Source of the DNA: Falsihalocynthiibacter sp042445055
Lineage (GTDB): Bacteria > Pseudomonadota > Alphaproteobacteria > Rhodobacterales > Rhodobacteraceae
Assembly (NCBI RefSeq): GCF_042445055.1
Contig: NZ_CP170339.1
Span: 62,001-126,000, forward strand
Direction of reading: 5' to 3'
Length of the DNA: 64,000 nucleotides
In this document: one piece after another, positions 15,240 through 24,139 of the stretch
Numbering within the stretch: the first letter of the stretch is position 1
How the letters are laid out: each line of letters opens with the position of its first letter
Position numbers and translations under genes: made by a program
Notes under the pieces: model-generated
Told to the model about the DNA's origin: nothing
The model's input: the letters and a program-made list of their open reading frames with translations, nothing else
Databases searched by the model: none

Positions 15240-18006
15240 CCCCATCAACCAATGTCCATAGCACCCGTCCCGTAGGTTCATAAATCACAAGCGCCTCTTT
15301 ATGGCTATTGCTCCCCAGTCGATCACCGTCTTCGGAAATATGACGGTACTCCACCGAAAAATCCGACCGCTTCGCCGACTTAGTAAAAACAAGCGTGTCG
15401 CCCTCCCGATCATCAAAGTCCATCACCCAATCGTTCCCGCCACTACCCGAGCCGTTGTGCAGAAACTTGTCGCCTCCGCTTCCACCCGCGAGTATGTCGT
15501 CACCGTTGGCGCCATACAATTCGTCGTCGCCGATTGAGCCCGCCAAATAATCGTTCCCATCACCGCCATTCAGCTGATCATCACCTTTTCCTGCATACAA
15601 TTGGTCATGGCCATCACCGCCCTCTAGAAGATCATGCCCGTTCGAGCCTGATAGGTAGTCTGCCCCTGTGCCTCCGACCAAATGATCAGCCCCATAGTTT
15701 CCGAATATTTTGTCGCTTCCGGATCCGCCGTCTATTTTATCGTTGCCGTCGCCGCCAAATAGCGTGTCGTGCCCAATTCCTCCATCCAACGCATCATCGC
15801 CGTTGTCGCCATAAAGGAGATCACTTCCATGCTGACCAAAGAGTTTGTCAGCTCCCGTTCCTCCCTTGATGGTGTCATTATTAGCCCCCCCATAAAGTTT
15901 GTCATTTCCAGAACTTCCAGTCAGACTGTCGTGACCGGGTTCGCCATAGAGCACATCATCGCCATTTTGCCCTCTTAGCTTGTCCGCCCCATCTCCCCCA
16001 TAAAGTCGGTCATCGCCGTATCCGCCCCAAACACGATCCGACCCTGTGTCCCCATAAATTAGGTCTTCGCCAGTTTCCCCCTTTAGATCATCATCCCCGG
16101 CGCCCGCCTTAATCACATTGTTCGCGATGTCACCCTCCAGAACATCGTCCGCATTTGTTCCAATCAGCTGCTCTATCCCCGAAAGCACGTCCCTGTGCCC
16201 GAATCCATCAACAGCTTCTCCGCTCTCCAGGTTGACCCTTACTCCACGGGTGCCGCCAAAATCGGCGTCGGTGCTGTAGTCGACTGTGTCTATTCCGCCT
16301 GAACCGAGCAAATAGTCCGATCCGCGGCCACCGATCAGGGTGTCGTTTCCCTCTCCTCCCTCTAGGGTGTCATCCCCCTGCATTCCAAACAGCGTGTCAT
16401 TTCCGCTTAGGCCATACAAAATGTCTGCGGCGTCGGTTCCTTCCATTTTATCGTTATCTCGTGAACCGTTTACCGCACCCTCTGGGAGCACCCATGATAT
16501 CGGAGTTCGGCTCGCATTAGAGACATCTATGTCGTAAAATTGCGATGGATAGATCGGCAGGCCATTTTCCGACATGACGTAGGTTACTTCACCGCGAAAG
16601 GTGATCTTTGCACCTCCGACCATCGCTGCGATCTGAAGTTGGTCTACGTCGTGAAAGAGTACAAAGCCCGAGAAATCGAGACTGTCTTCGCGATAGTCGA
16701 AATCCCGGATCCAGTCGGTGTCGCCATCTTGTGTAAGAACGAATGTATCGCGTCCATCACCGCCGTACATCTGATCCTCACCTGCTCCGTCAATGAGCAC
16801 GTCATCGCCTGAACCGCCATAGAGCTTATCGTCGCCACCTGCTCCAAAGAAGTAGTCACCATTCTTGGTTCCTGTGATCGTATCGTTGAGACCAGTTCCA
16901 CGCTGAGTTAGACCCTCATTGGCGGTGGAAATTGTGAACTGATCAATACCATTCTCAGTCGCGCTGGTTGCATAAGCCTGTAGCTCCCCATCCAATTCTG
17001 TCAACGCAACTGCCGCGACATTTTGCAGAGAATACTGCGAGGTATCTTCAATGGTCGTTAGGTGATGCAAGCGACCATCTGGACGTAAAGAAAAGAGCGA
17101 GAGCCCGTCATCGCCACCCCCTGCAAGGACATAGGTTCTGCCATTCACCTCGGTGACGTCAAGGCTCGTGATATGTTGGAAGCGGGTGGTTAGATCGTCA
17201 ATGACATGATCCGTAGGGACCATTATTCCTGCTTCATTCATCTCTAGCACTGATATGGACGAACTGCCTCTTGCAGCGACGAGAATATAGTTGCCCGTCG
17301 GAGTTGTCGCCGTTGCGATCGCCGAAATTCCATTGATACCCAATCCTTGCTCAGCACCCATCTCAGCGACTTTCTCCAACGTACCCGAAGGAGAAATCCG
17401 CAGACTTGTAATGTTATTGTCCTGAAACGAACCGACCAATAGATAGCTCGCCGTATGCGTCGTGAGTGTCGTGATGCCTGCTACATCTTCACCGATTTTA
17501 TCGCCGAGCGGCATTTGCCCGATATATCTCAGATCGAGATCAGACCCGACTTCGAACATGGATACTCCGGCTACACCGGAATGCGTCGCATAGAGATAAT
17601 GCGCCTTACCCACCTCAACGGTTGTAAGATAGCGCAGATTATCCAACGATGCTTGATTGAATGAAAGTGCCTCTAATCCACCGAAGATCCCCGTTTCTTC
17701 ATATGTCATTGAGTAAAGAGATGTGCCTTGCATTCCGCCTGAGATAACATGCGTGCTGTCCTGCGAGACAAAGGTTTCTAGGCTCGTAGAAACTCCTATT
17801 TCGCGCGATTGTGCATAATCGGAGAGGCTCACGAGGTCTGCTTCCAGCCCACGATCCAATCTGAACGCACTTATTCCCCCAGCGACCTGAGAGGTTGCGA
17901 AAAGCGTCCCCACGCCATCATTCCATTGCACGGCGAGATCAGATATCCCCTCGCCATAGCGCTCCACCTCGCTCAAGAGCGTCGTTCTATATGTGAAAAA
18001 AGCCAC
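15184..18006 (-). CDS. Large secreted beta-propeller/RTX calcium-binding protein
   Basis: 940 residues, GTG start with a G-rich site about 10 bases before it. Residues 1-362 form six or seven beta-propeller-like repeats (blocks such as SYLLVGSFQDNNITSLRIS, NYILVAARGSSSISVLEM, TYVLAGGGDDGLSLFSL). A first small RTX group lies at about 375-425 and a long one at 515-845, with GGxGxDxLx nonapeptides that bind Ca2+ and fold into a beta-roll. There is no N-terminal signal; RTX proteins leave by type I secretion using the C-terminus (here about 850-940). No HlyB/HlyD pair is in the window. The function of such propeller-RTX proteins is unknown; adhesion, an S-layer role or an extracellular enzyme role are possible. 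Confidence 0.88.
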   Translation of the reverse strand: MAFFTYRTTLLSEVERYGEGISDLAVQWNDGVGTLFATSQVAGGISAFRLDRGLEADLVSLSDYAQSREIGVSTSLETFVSQDSTHVISGGMQGTSLYSMTYEETGIFGGLEALSFNQASLDNLRYLTTVEVGKAHYLYATHSGVAGVSMFEVGSDLDLRYIGQMPLGDKIGEDVAGITTLTTHTASYLLVGSFQDNNITSLRISPSGTLEKVAEMGAEQGLGINGISAIATATTPTGNYILVAARGSSSISVLEMNEAGIMVPTDHVIDDLTTRFQHITSLDVTEVNGRTYVLAGGGDDGLSLFSLRPDGRLHHLTTIEDTSQYSLQNVAAVALTELDGELQAYATSATENGIDQFTISTANEGLTQRGTGLNDTITGTKNGDYFFGAGGDDKLYGGSGDDVLIDGAGEDQMYGGDGRDTFVLTQDGDTDWIRDFDYREDSLDFSGFVLFHDVDQLQIAAMVGGAKITFRGEVTYVMSENGLPIYPSQFYDIDVSNASRTPISWVLPEGAVNGSRDNDKMEGTDAADILYGLSGNDTLFGMQGDDTLEGGEGNDTLIGGRGSDYLLGSGGIDTVDYSTDADFGGTRGVRVNLESGEAVDGFGHRDVLSGIEQLIGTNADDVLEGDIANNVIKAGAGDDDLKGETGEDLIYGDTGSDRVWGGYGDDRLYGGDGADKLRGQNGDDVLYGEPGHDSLTGSSGNDKLYGGANNDTIKGGTGADKLFGQHGSDLLYGDNGDDALDGGIGHDTLFGGDGNDKIDGGSGSDKIFGNYGADHLVGGTGADYLSGSNGHDLLEGGDGHDQLYAGKGDDQLNGGDGNDYLAGSIGDDELYGANGDDILAGGSGGDKFLHNGSGSGGNDWVMDFDDREGDTLVFTKSAKRSDFSVEYRHISEDGDRLGSNSHKEALVIYEPTGRVLWTLVDGATQDHIDLTLGGKMFDLI
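15472..16464 (-). repeat. Tandem RTX nonapeptide-coding repeats
   Basis: About 330 codons of tandem 27-base units encoding GGxGxDxLx. DNA copies are diverged, so this is a protein-level repeat rather than an array of identical DNA units; one break at residues about 572-612 (a GVRVNLESGEAVDGFG-type insert) interrupts the block. Confidence 0.85.
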
Positions 18007-18271
18007 CCAGCCACCCCACTAATGTTAGATGCGTCCCCACGCACAATGGAAACGCTAGAAAACGGGTGCTAATAAAACCTTACTTAACGTGGGCACACGG
18101 CTTTGAATCTACCTACAATTCCATTCAATATGTGTCGCACCTCTGCGCGCAGCGACGGATGGCGCATTAGGTCGCGAATATAAATTAACGATTGCAACTT
18201 GGTTCACGTTGATTTTGTCTACCCTAAACTGATACCACCCCCCCAACGCTTTATGCTTCATAGGTTTTGCA

Positions 18272-19243
18272 GTGACCCAAAATGCCATTTCTCCTGAGTT
18301 AATTAACGAAATAGGTTCGCGTGTATTACGTGACGAGGGCACTGCCCTGATTGATTTTTCAGAACATCTAACAACCGATTTTCAGATCGCTGTTGAAAAA
18401 ATGCTCGCTTGCGACGGACGGATTATCCTGTCTGGAATAGGGAAATCTGGGCACGTTGCCCGCAAGATCAGCTCCACTCTGGCAAGTACCGGCACCCCGT
18501 CATTCTATGTGCACCCCTCCGAAGCAAGCCACGGCGATCTCGGCATGGTCCGCCCTGAGGATCTTTGCATTCTGATTTCCAATTCCGGCGAGACATCCGA
18601 ACTTGGCGATATCATCGCCCATACTCGCCGCTTTGCCATTCCGATGGTCGCGATTACAAAACGACCCGATAGCGCATTGGGGATGGCTTCTGATGTGACC
18701 CTAACGCTGCCTGATGTGCCCGAGGCTTGTCGTATTGGCATGGCCCCGACTACATCAACTACGCTGTCTTTGGCATTGGGCGATGCGCTGGCGGTTGCTC
18801 TTATGGAGCTACGGGATTTCAAGCCCGAGAACTTCCGCACCTACCACCCTGGTGGCAAACTTGGCGCACAGTTGACCAAGGTAAATCAACTTATGCACGG
18901 CGGAGATGCCGTCCCTGTAGTCAGCGCCGATACATCGATGTCGGAAGCGATCATCACCATGACGTCCAAAGGCTTTGGAATTGCTGGCGTCGTCGAAGAC
19001 GGAAAGTTGATCGGCGTCATTTCGGATGGCGACCTTCGACGCAATCTCGACGGTCTTATGGACAAATCTGCGGGCGATGTTGCCACCAAGAAACCAGTGA
19101 CTATTCATGGCGAAAGTCTCGCCGAGGAGGCGCTTCGAGTGCTAAATACGCATAAGATCGGCGCGCTCATTGTTGTTGATTCACAAAACGCGCCAATCGG
19201 CGTCCTTAACATCCACGATTGCCTACGGGCGGGGGTTGCATGA
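18272..19243 (+). CDS. kpsF: Arabinose-5-phosphate isomerase (KpsF/KdsD)
   Basis: 323 residues. An N-terminal SIS domain (LSGIGKSGHVARKISSTLAS near residue 50, then SNSGET around residue 110) is followed by two CBS domains (about residues 205-323), the full KdsD/KpsF/GutQ architecture. It converts ribulose-5-phosphate to arabinose-5-phosphate, the first precursor of KDO. It uses a GTG start. Its TGA overlaps the ATG of kdsB (ATGA), and kdsA follows, so the window contains three consecutive KDO-synthesis steps. Capsule-export genes 22 kb away make a capsule role as likely as lipopolysaccharide. Confidence 0.95.
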   Translation: MTQNAISPELINEIGSRVLRDEGTALIDFSEHLTTDFQIAVEKMLACDGRIILSGIGKSGHVARKISSTLASTGTPSFYVHPSEASHGDLGMVRPEDLCILISNSGETSELGDIIAHTRRFAIPMVAITKRPDSALGMASDVTLTLPDVPEACRIGMAPTTSTTLSLALGDALAVALMELRDFKPENFRTYHPGGKLGAQLTKVNQLMHGGDAVPVVSADTSMSEAIITMTSKGFGIAGVVEDGKLIGVISDGDLRRNLDGLMDKSAGDVATKKPVTIHGESLAEEALRVLNTHKIGALIVVDSQNAPIGVLNIHDCLRAGVA

Positions 19244-20025
19244 AAACCGTTATTCTTATTCCAGCACGCTATGCGTCCACGCGTTATCCGGGCAAGCCAC
19301 TTGTGAAACTCACACAACCAGATGGATCGCAAAAATCATTGATCCAGATGAGCTATGAGGCCGCCAATTCGGCAAAGGGCGCGGATGCGGTTTATGTAAC
19401 CACGGATGACGAACGTATCGCCGACGCCGCTCGCGCATTCGGAGCGGATGTCATCATGACGTCCGAGGATTGCGCGAACGGTACTGAGCGCTGCTCCGAA
19501 GCAATGAAAAACGCTAACCTCGAAGCAGATATTATCGTGAACCTTCAAGGCGACGCGCCGCTCACGCCGCCATGGTTCGTCGAAGCGCTCATCGAAGCGG
19601 TCAAGAACGACCCTAACGTTGGCATGGCAACGCCTGTTTTGCGCTGCGACGCGCAGACCTACGCACATTTCACCGAAGACCGCCGCAATGGGCGCGTGGG
19701 TGGCACAACTGCGGTGTTCAACGCCCAGAATGACGCGCTCTATTTCTCCAAAGAAGTTCTACCCTACGTTGATCCGGGGAAAATGCCCGAGCCACTTCCT
19801 GTGTTTCACCACGTTGGTGTCTATGCATACCGCCCAGACGCCCTCGCCGCATATGGAACGTGGAGCGCAGGTCCGCTTGAATCCCTTGAGGGGCTGGAGC
19901 AACTTAGGTTCCTTGAAAACGGCCACCCGATCCGCTGTGTTGAAGTTGACGGCAAAGGGCGCGTTTTCTGGGAGCTCAACAACCCTGAAGACGTGGCACG
20001 CATTGAATCTGTATTGAAGGCATAA
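19240..20025 (+). CDS. kdsB: 3-deoxy-manno-octulosonate cytidylyltransferase (KdsB/KpsU)
   Basis: 261 residues. The nucleotide-binding start IPARYASTRYPGKPL is intact, and the NLQGDAPLTPPWFVEAL block carries the metal-binding aspartate. The enzyme couples KDO to CMP in the cytoplasm. ATG 19240 overlaps the kpsF stop, which implies translational coupling. The protein differs from textbook KdsB in having GDAPL where many have GDEPL, as is frequent in KpsU-like and alphaproteobacterial forms; activity on KDO itself is likely but a related 3-deoxy sugar cannot be excluded. Confidence 0.92.
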   Translation: MKTVILIPARYASTRYPGKPLVKLTQPDGSQKSLIQMSYEAANSAKGADAVYVTTDDERIADAARAFGADVIMTSEDCANGTERCSEAMKNANLEADIIVNLQGDAPLTPPWFVEALIEAVKNDPNVGMATPVLRCDAQTYAHFTEDRRNGRVGGTTAVFNAQNDALYFSKEVLPYVDPGKMPEPLPVFHHVGVYAYRPDALAAYGTWSAGPLESLEGLEQLRFLENGHPIRCVEVDGKGRVFWELNNPEDVARIESVLKA

Positions 20026-20027
20026 TC

Positions 20028-20855
20028 ATGACCAAAACTGTTAACATCGGCGACATTGCAGTCGGCAGCGACAATCCAATCTTCCTCATCACAGGGCCGT
20101 GCCAGCTTGAGTCCCTCGAACACTCTCGGATGATGGCCGAGAAAATCGCTGAGGCCTGCGAGGCAACGGGCACCAAGTTTGTGTTTAAGGCCAGCTATGA
20201 CAAAGCCAACCGAAGCTCTATCGGTACAGAGCGCGGCCTCGGCGTTGAAAAGGGGCTTCAGATTTTGGGCGACATCAAGCGCGAGTTTAACGTGCCCGTT
20301 ATCACCGATGTGCACCTGCCCGAGCATTGCGCCATCGCGGCCGAAGTTGTTGATGTCCTGCAAATCCCCGCGTTCCTTTGCCGCCAGACCGACCTCCTTT
20401 TGGCTGCTGGCGAGACTGGCAAGGTGATCAACGTCAAGAAGGGCCAGTTCCTTGCGCCGTGGGATATGGGGAACGTTGCCGAGAAAATCGCGAGCACTGG
20501 CAACGATAACATCATGCTATGCGAACGTGGCACAAGCTTTGGTTACAATACCTTGGTAACCGATTTCCGCGGCCTGCCGACGATGGCGGCGACGGGTTAT
20601 CCGGTAGTATTCGATGCGACACACTCGGTCCAACAACCGGGCGGCAAGGGTACGTCATCAGGCGGACAAAGAGAGTTCGCGCCGGTGCTTGCGCGTGCTG
20701 CGGTGGCCGTGGGCGTTGCGGGCCTCTTTATCGAAACCCATCAGGATCCGGACAACGCACCAAGCGACGGCCCCAATATGATCCCCGTTGATCAAATGGC
20801 CGCACTGATCGAGAACCTTACTAAATACGACAAAATCAGCAAGAATATCGATTAG
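20028..20855 (+). CDS. kdsA: KDO-8-phosphate synthase (KdsA)
   Basis: 275 residues, normal length. Landmarks are GPCQLES at the N-terminus, FKASYDKANRSS (phosphoenolpyruvate site), and HSVQQPGGKGTSSGGQREFAP near residue 200. It condenses arabinose-5-phosphate with PEP. Only two bases separate it from the kdsB stop, and GAAGG inside the kdsB end is its ribosome site. A strong terminator follows at once, closing the operon. KDO-8-P phosphatase (KdsC) is not seen in the window. Confidence 0.96.
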   Translation: MTKTVNIGDIAVGSDNPIFLITGPCQLESLEHSRMMAEKIAEACEATGTKFVFKASYDKANRSSIGTERGLGVEKGLQILGDIKREFNVPVITDVHLPEHCAIAAEVVDVLQIPAFLCRQTDLLLAAGETGKVINVKKGQFLAPWDMGNVAEKIASTGNDNIMLCERGTSFGYNTLVTDFRGLPTMAATGYPVVFDATHSVQQPGGKGTSSGGQREFAPVLARAAVAVGVAGLFIETHQDPDNAPSDGPNMIPVDQMAALIENLTKYDKISKNID

Positions 20856-20863
20856 GAATGAGT

Positions 20864-20886
20864 GGGCGCGTTATGCGCCCCTTTTT
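20864..20886 (+). terminator. Rho-independent terminator after kdsA
   Basis: Six-base perfect GC stem GGGCGC/GCGCCC with loop GTTAT, then C and five T, nine bases after the kdsA stop. Confidence 0.88.
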
Positions 20887-21066
20887 CTTTGTGCAGGGTG
20901 CAAGCTGGCTTGCGCGAAGAGTTAATTACCTTGCATGAGAACAGCAGACAGATAAAATGTCCTACAGACACAATTATTTGTCAGGTAGCTTGGGCGACAT
21001 AATGCCAGACCACACCCCCCCTAAATCAATACAACACGCGTATTTTGCGCACCCGTGGGCGGTCTG

Positions 21067-22512
21067 ATGGAACTGCGCCCTGTTGCGAATATTACCGGCA
21101 TACTCGTGTCGATTATGGGTTGCCTCATGCTTGTTTGCGGTGCGGTGGATGCGTATTTTGGCGGCCAACCCGGCTCTGTTTTCATGTTGAACGGGTTGAT
21201 TACCATTTTGATTGGTACGCTCACCTCGCTGGCCACATCCAACCATCAGATCGACTCTCTGGGAAGGCGGCAATCGTTCCTTCTCACCTCTTTGGTTTGG
21301 GCCGTCTTGCCGATCTTCGGAGCTTTGCCGTTCATCTTCGGAAATCCGAATGCGTCAATCGTAGATGCGTATTTCGAGGCGATGTCGGGAATGACGACTA
21401 CCGGCTCCACCGTGTTTCGCGGCCTTGACGATATGCCCGAGGGGGTTTTGCTCTGGCGCGGGATATTGCAATGGCTGGGCGGGCTTGGGATTGTTGTGGT
21501 TGCAATGATTTTCCTACCGACGATGCGCGTGGGCGGGATGCAATTCTTCCTGACCGAGGGCTTCGACACTCAAGGCAAAATCCTGCCGCGTGCGTTCGAT
21601 ATCGCAAAGTCGCTGTTCGTTGTTTATGTGGTTCTAACGATCCTGTGCTTTATCGCCTATGCGTTCTATGGGATGCGGCTCTTTGATGCGCTTGTGCATT
21701 CTCTCACCACAATCTCGACAGGTGGTTTCTCAACCTCGGATCAGTCGTTTTCGAAGTTTTCAGGCAGGTTAGAGTATGTTGCTGCATTCTTTATGATCCT
21801 CGCGAGTCTGCCACTCATTCGGTATTTTCAGCTTGTACGTGGCCAAGTGCGCCCACTGACGAATGATGTTCAAGTTCAGGCCTACCTGCGCTGGATTGTT
21901 ATCTCTTGCGCGCTGATTGCGGGGTATCACCTGACCCAGAGCAACGACACGCTGGAGCAAACAATTCGTGAGACCGTCTTCAACGTCACTTCGCTATTTT
22001 CCGGAACTGGCTATACCAGTGTGAACATGTCCACTTGGGGTGCGTTTCCGCTGACGGTTCTGGTCTTGGTTGGGTTGATCGGCGGTTGTACCGGCTCTAC
22101 GGCTTGCTCAATCAAGGTGTTCCGCTGGCTCATTCTGGTTGAGTGTATCAAGGACCAGCTGCGTCACCTGCGCTATCCCCATTCCGCCTCGCGTCCGCGC
22201 CTCGGGAACCGCCCGCTAAGTCAGGACGTAATCGACTCTGTTTCGGCGTTTTTTGCGATGTTTATCCTTACGCTGGGTTTCATCGCAGTCGGGCTGTCGT
22301 TTACGGGATTGTCACTTGATACCGCGATCACGGCGGCATGGACCTCGGTTGCAAATATCGGGCCAGCCTATGGTCAGGCCGTTAGTGGAACAGGGTCTAT
22401 GGAAGCGTTTCCCGAGGCGGCCAAATGGATCATGATCTTTGGAATGCTGGCTGGGCGGCTGGAAATTTTATCGTTCTACCTCCTGCTGACGCGCCGCTTC
22501 TGGTTGGCATAA
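21067..22512 (+). CDS. trkH: TrkH-family potassium uptake protein
   Basis: 481 residues with the four-fold M1-pore-M2 architecture. Selectivity-filter loops can be read as GMTTTGSTV, TISTGGFSTSD, FSGTGYTSVN and GGCTGSTACS. It moves K+ across the inner membrane, and normally needs the cytoplasmic TrkA regulator, which is not in the window. ATG 21067 is chosen; the in-frame GTG at 21055 would add four residues and cannot be excluded because neither has a strong ribosome site. A lone gene, separated from kdsA by a terminator. Confidence 0.93.
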   Translation: MELRPVANITGILVSIMGCLMLVCGAVDAYFGGQPGSVFMLNGLITILIGTLTSLATSNHQIDSLGRRQSFLLTSLVWAVLPIFGALPFIFGNPNASIVDAYFEAMSGMTTTGSTVFRGLDDMPEGVLLWRGILQWLGGLGIVVVAMIFLPTMRVGGMQFFLTEGFDTQGKILPRAFDIAKSLFVVYVVLTILCFIAYAFYGMRLFDALVHSLTTISTGGFSTSDQSFSKFSGRLEYVAAFFMILASLPLIRYFQLVRGQVRPLTNDVQVQAYLRWIVISCALIAGYHLTQSNDTLEQTIRETVFNVTSLFSGTGYTSVNMSTWGAFPLTVLVLVGLIGGCTGSTACSIKVFRWLILVECIKDQLRHLRYPHSASRPRLGNRPLSQDVIDSVSAFFAMFILTLGFIAVGLSFTGLSLDTAITAAWTSVANIGPAYGQAVSGTGSMEAFPEAAKWIMIFGMLAGRLEILSFYLLLTRRFWLA

Positions 22513-22533
22513 GGGCCACCGAATAGATGGCCC
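22513..22533. terminator. Weak hairpin between convergent trkH and hydrolase genes
   Basis: GGGCCA/TGGCCC stem directly after the trkH stop, without a T tract. May act as a stabilising or rho-type end; support is weak. Confidence 0.35.
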
Positions 22534-22540
22534 CAAGCTC

Positions 22541-23380
22541 TTAGCTATCTGCGATACAGACTTGCGATTGCTGGCCAAGCTTTTCGATCCCAAGCTCAAC
22601 TTTATCGCCTGCCTTAAGATAACGCGGTGGGTTGAACCCAAGGCCTACACCGGGCGGTGTGCCCGTCGAAATAATGTCGCCTGGGTGAAGCGTCATGAAC
22701 TGGCTTAGATAACTCACCAGATGCGCCACTCCGTAAACCATCGTTTTTGTAGAGCCATCCTGAACGCGCTCGCCGTTCACTTCCAACCACATGGAGAGGT
22801 TCTGAGGGTCTCCGACCTCATCCGGCGTCACTAGATACGGCCCTGTTTGCCCGAAGTTGTCGCAGGATTTACCCTTGGTCCACTGCCCCTCGCGTTCGAT
22901 CTGATATGCGCGCTCGGAGACGTCATTGATTACGCAGTAACCAGCGACATGGTCTAGGGCGTCTTTCTCATCAACATATTTTGCCGCCTTGCCGATGACG
23001 ACACCCAGCTCAACTTCCCAGTCCGTCTTTTCAGAGCCGCGAGGGATCAAGATCGGATCGTTCGGGCCGCAAATCGCACTGGTGGCCTTCATGAACAACA
23101 CCGGTTCACTAGGAACCGCAAGGCCGCTTTCTTCGGCGTGATCGGCATAGTTAAGGCCGATGCACATGAACTTCCCAGTGCCACCTACACATGCACCCAA
23201 GCGCACGTCGCCCTCAACGATTGGCAGGCTCTCGATATCGACATTCGCAAACCGATCAAGGTTTGCGAGCACGTCTCCTGCGATATCTCCAACAAGACCC
23301 GACAAGTCGCGCAGATTTCCATTTGTGTCCATCACACCGGGTTTTTCGGCGCCCCGAGGCCCGTAACGTAGAAACTTCAT
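22541..23380 (-). CDS. Fumarylacetoacetate hydrolase-family diketo-deoxy acid hydrolase
   Basis: 279 residues, FAH fold. Metal and substrate residues are in CIGLNYADHAEE, then DWEVELGVVIGK (acidic metal ligands) and GTPPGVGLGF near the C-terminus. The wording is that of 2,4-diketo-3-deoxy-L-fuconate or L-rhamnonate hydrolases, which split the diketo acid to pyruvate and L-lactate. It is the final step of a non-phosphorylating deoxysugar route and the last gene of the minus-strand cluster whose first gene is the binding protein at 31375. Ureidoglycolate lyase is the usual misannotation. Confidence 0.87.
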   Translation of the reverse strand: MKFLRYGPRGAEKPGVMDTNGNLRDLSGLVGDIAGDVLANLDRFANVDIESLPIVEGDVRLGACVGGTGKFMCIGLNYADHAEESGLAVPSEPVLFMKATSAICGPNDPILIPRGSEKTDWEVELGVVIGKAAKYVDEKDALDHVAGYCVINDVSERAYQIEREGQWTKGKSCDNFGQTGPYLVTPDEVGDPQNLSMWLEVNGERVQDGSTKTMVYGVAHLVSYLSQFMTLHPGDIISTGTPPGVGLGFNPPRYLKAGDKVELGIEKLGQQSQVCIADS

Positions 23381-23395
23381 TTCTTTTTCCTCTGT

Positions 23396-24124
23396 TTAAT
23401 TTGTCCAGCCACCGTCAATGGCGTGTGCCTGCCCCGTAGTAAACGCGGCTTCGTCACTTGCCAGATAGGTCGCGAGTGCGGCAACTTCATCGGGCTGCCC
23501 AAGGCGCCCCATCGGTTGACGCGCCTTGAAATCGCGCATGGCTTTTTCATAGTCTCCCGTATCGCGCAGACGCTGCTGAAGCGATGGGCTTTCAATCGTA
23601 CCGGGACAGATCGCATTACAGCGAATACCCTGACCGATGTAATCAGCTGCAATCGACTTGGTTAGTCCGATCACGGCGGCTTTGGTGGTGCCGTATACAC
23701 AACGGTTCGGAACACCAATCATTGAACTGGCAACCGACGCCACATTAATAATCGACCCTCCGCCGCGCTCAATCATCCCCGGAAGGACCGCGCTGGATGT
23801 ATCGAACATCGACCGCACATTCAGCAAGAACGCAAAATCCAATTCTTCTGGTGTCGCGTCAAGGATCGCCCCCGCATGCACGACGCCCGCACAGTTAAAC
23901 AAGACGTCAACAGTCCCTATCTCGTCGCAAAAACCCTTAACGGCATCGCGATCCGTCACGTCAAGAACGTGCGCCTCAATCCCATCAAGCCCCTCAAGCG
24001 GCCCAATATTCAGATCTGTTGCGATAACGCGTGCGCCCTCTGCGGCCATACGGCGAACCGTTGCCGCGCCGATCCCTTGGCCAGCGGCCGTAGCGAGTAC
24101 GGTTTTACCTTCAAGTCTCTTCAT
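23396..24124 (-). CDS. SDR, 2-keto-3-deoxy-L-fuconate (or rhamnonate) 4-dehydrogenase type
   Basis: 242 residues. Cofactor motif TAAGQGIGAAT, then FNCAG (in place of NNAG), catalytic serine in NVASVASS and YGTTKAAV as the YxxxK. The TAAGQGIG variant and GTIESPSLQQRL are hallmarks of the KDF/KDR dehydrogenase branch. It oxidises the 2-keto-3-deoxy acid at C4 to the diketo acid used by the FAH hydrolase just downstream. Co-transcribed, 15 bases from the UxaA-like gene. Confidence 0.86.
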   Translation of the reverse strand: MKRLEGKTVLATAAGQGIGAATVRRMAAEGARVIATDLNIGPLEGLDGIEAHVLDVTDRDAVKGFCDEIGTVDVLFNCAGVVHAGAILDATPEELDFAFLLNVRSMFDTSSAVLPGMIERGGGSIINVASVASSMIGVPNRCVYGTTKAAVIGLTKSIAADYIGQGIRCNAICPGTIESPSLQQRLRDTGDYEKAMRDFKARQPMGRLGQPDEVAALATYLASDEAAFTTGQAHAIDGGWTN

Positions 24125-24139
24125 GTTGTTCTCCTAAGC

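Noticed and set aside
15460..16470. Regular short-period repeats resembling a CRISPR or satellite array
   Set aside because: The period is 27 bases in one open frame coding GGxGxDxLx; units are not identical and no spacers exist. It is the RTX domain.
15301..17664. Several plus-strand frames of 60-110 codons opposite the RTX gene
   Set aside because: They lie wholly within the RTX gene, have no ribosome sites or recognisable motifs, and arise from its repetitive codons.
20887..21066. A tRNA or riboswitch before trkH
   Set aside because: No cloverleaf or conserved riboswitch core (no TTCGA loop with acceptor pairing) could be found in this gap.
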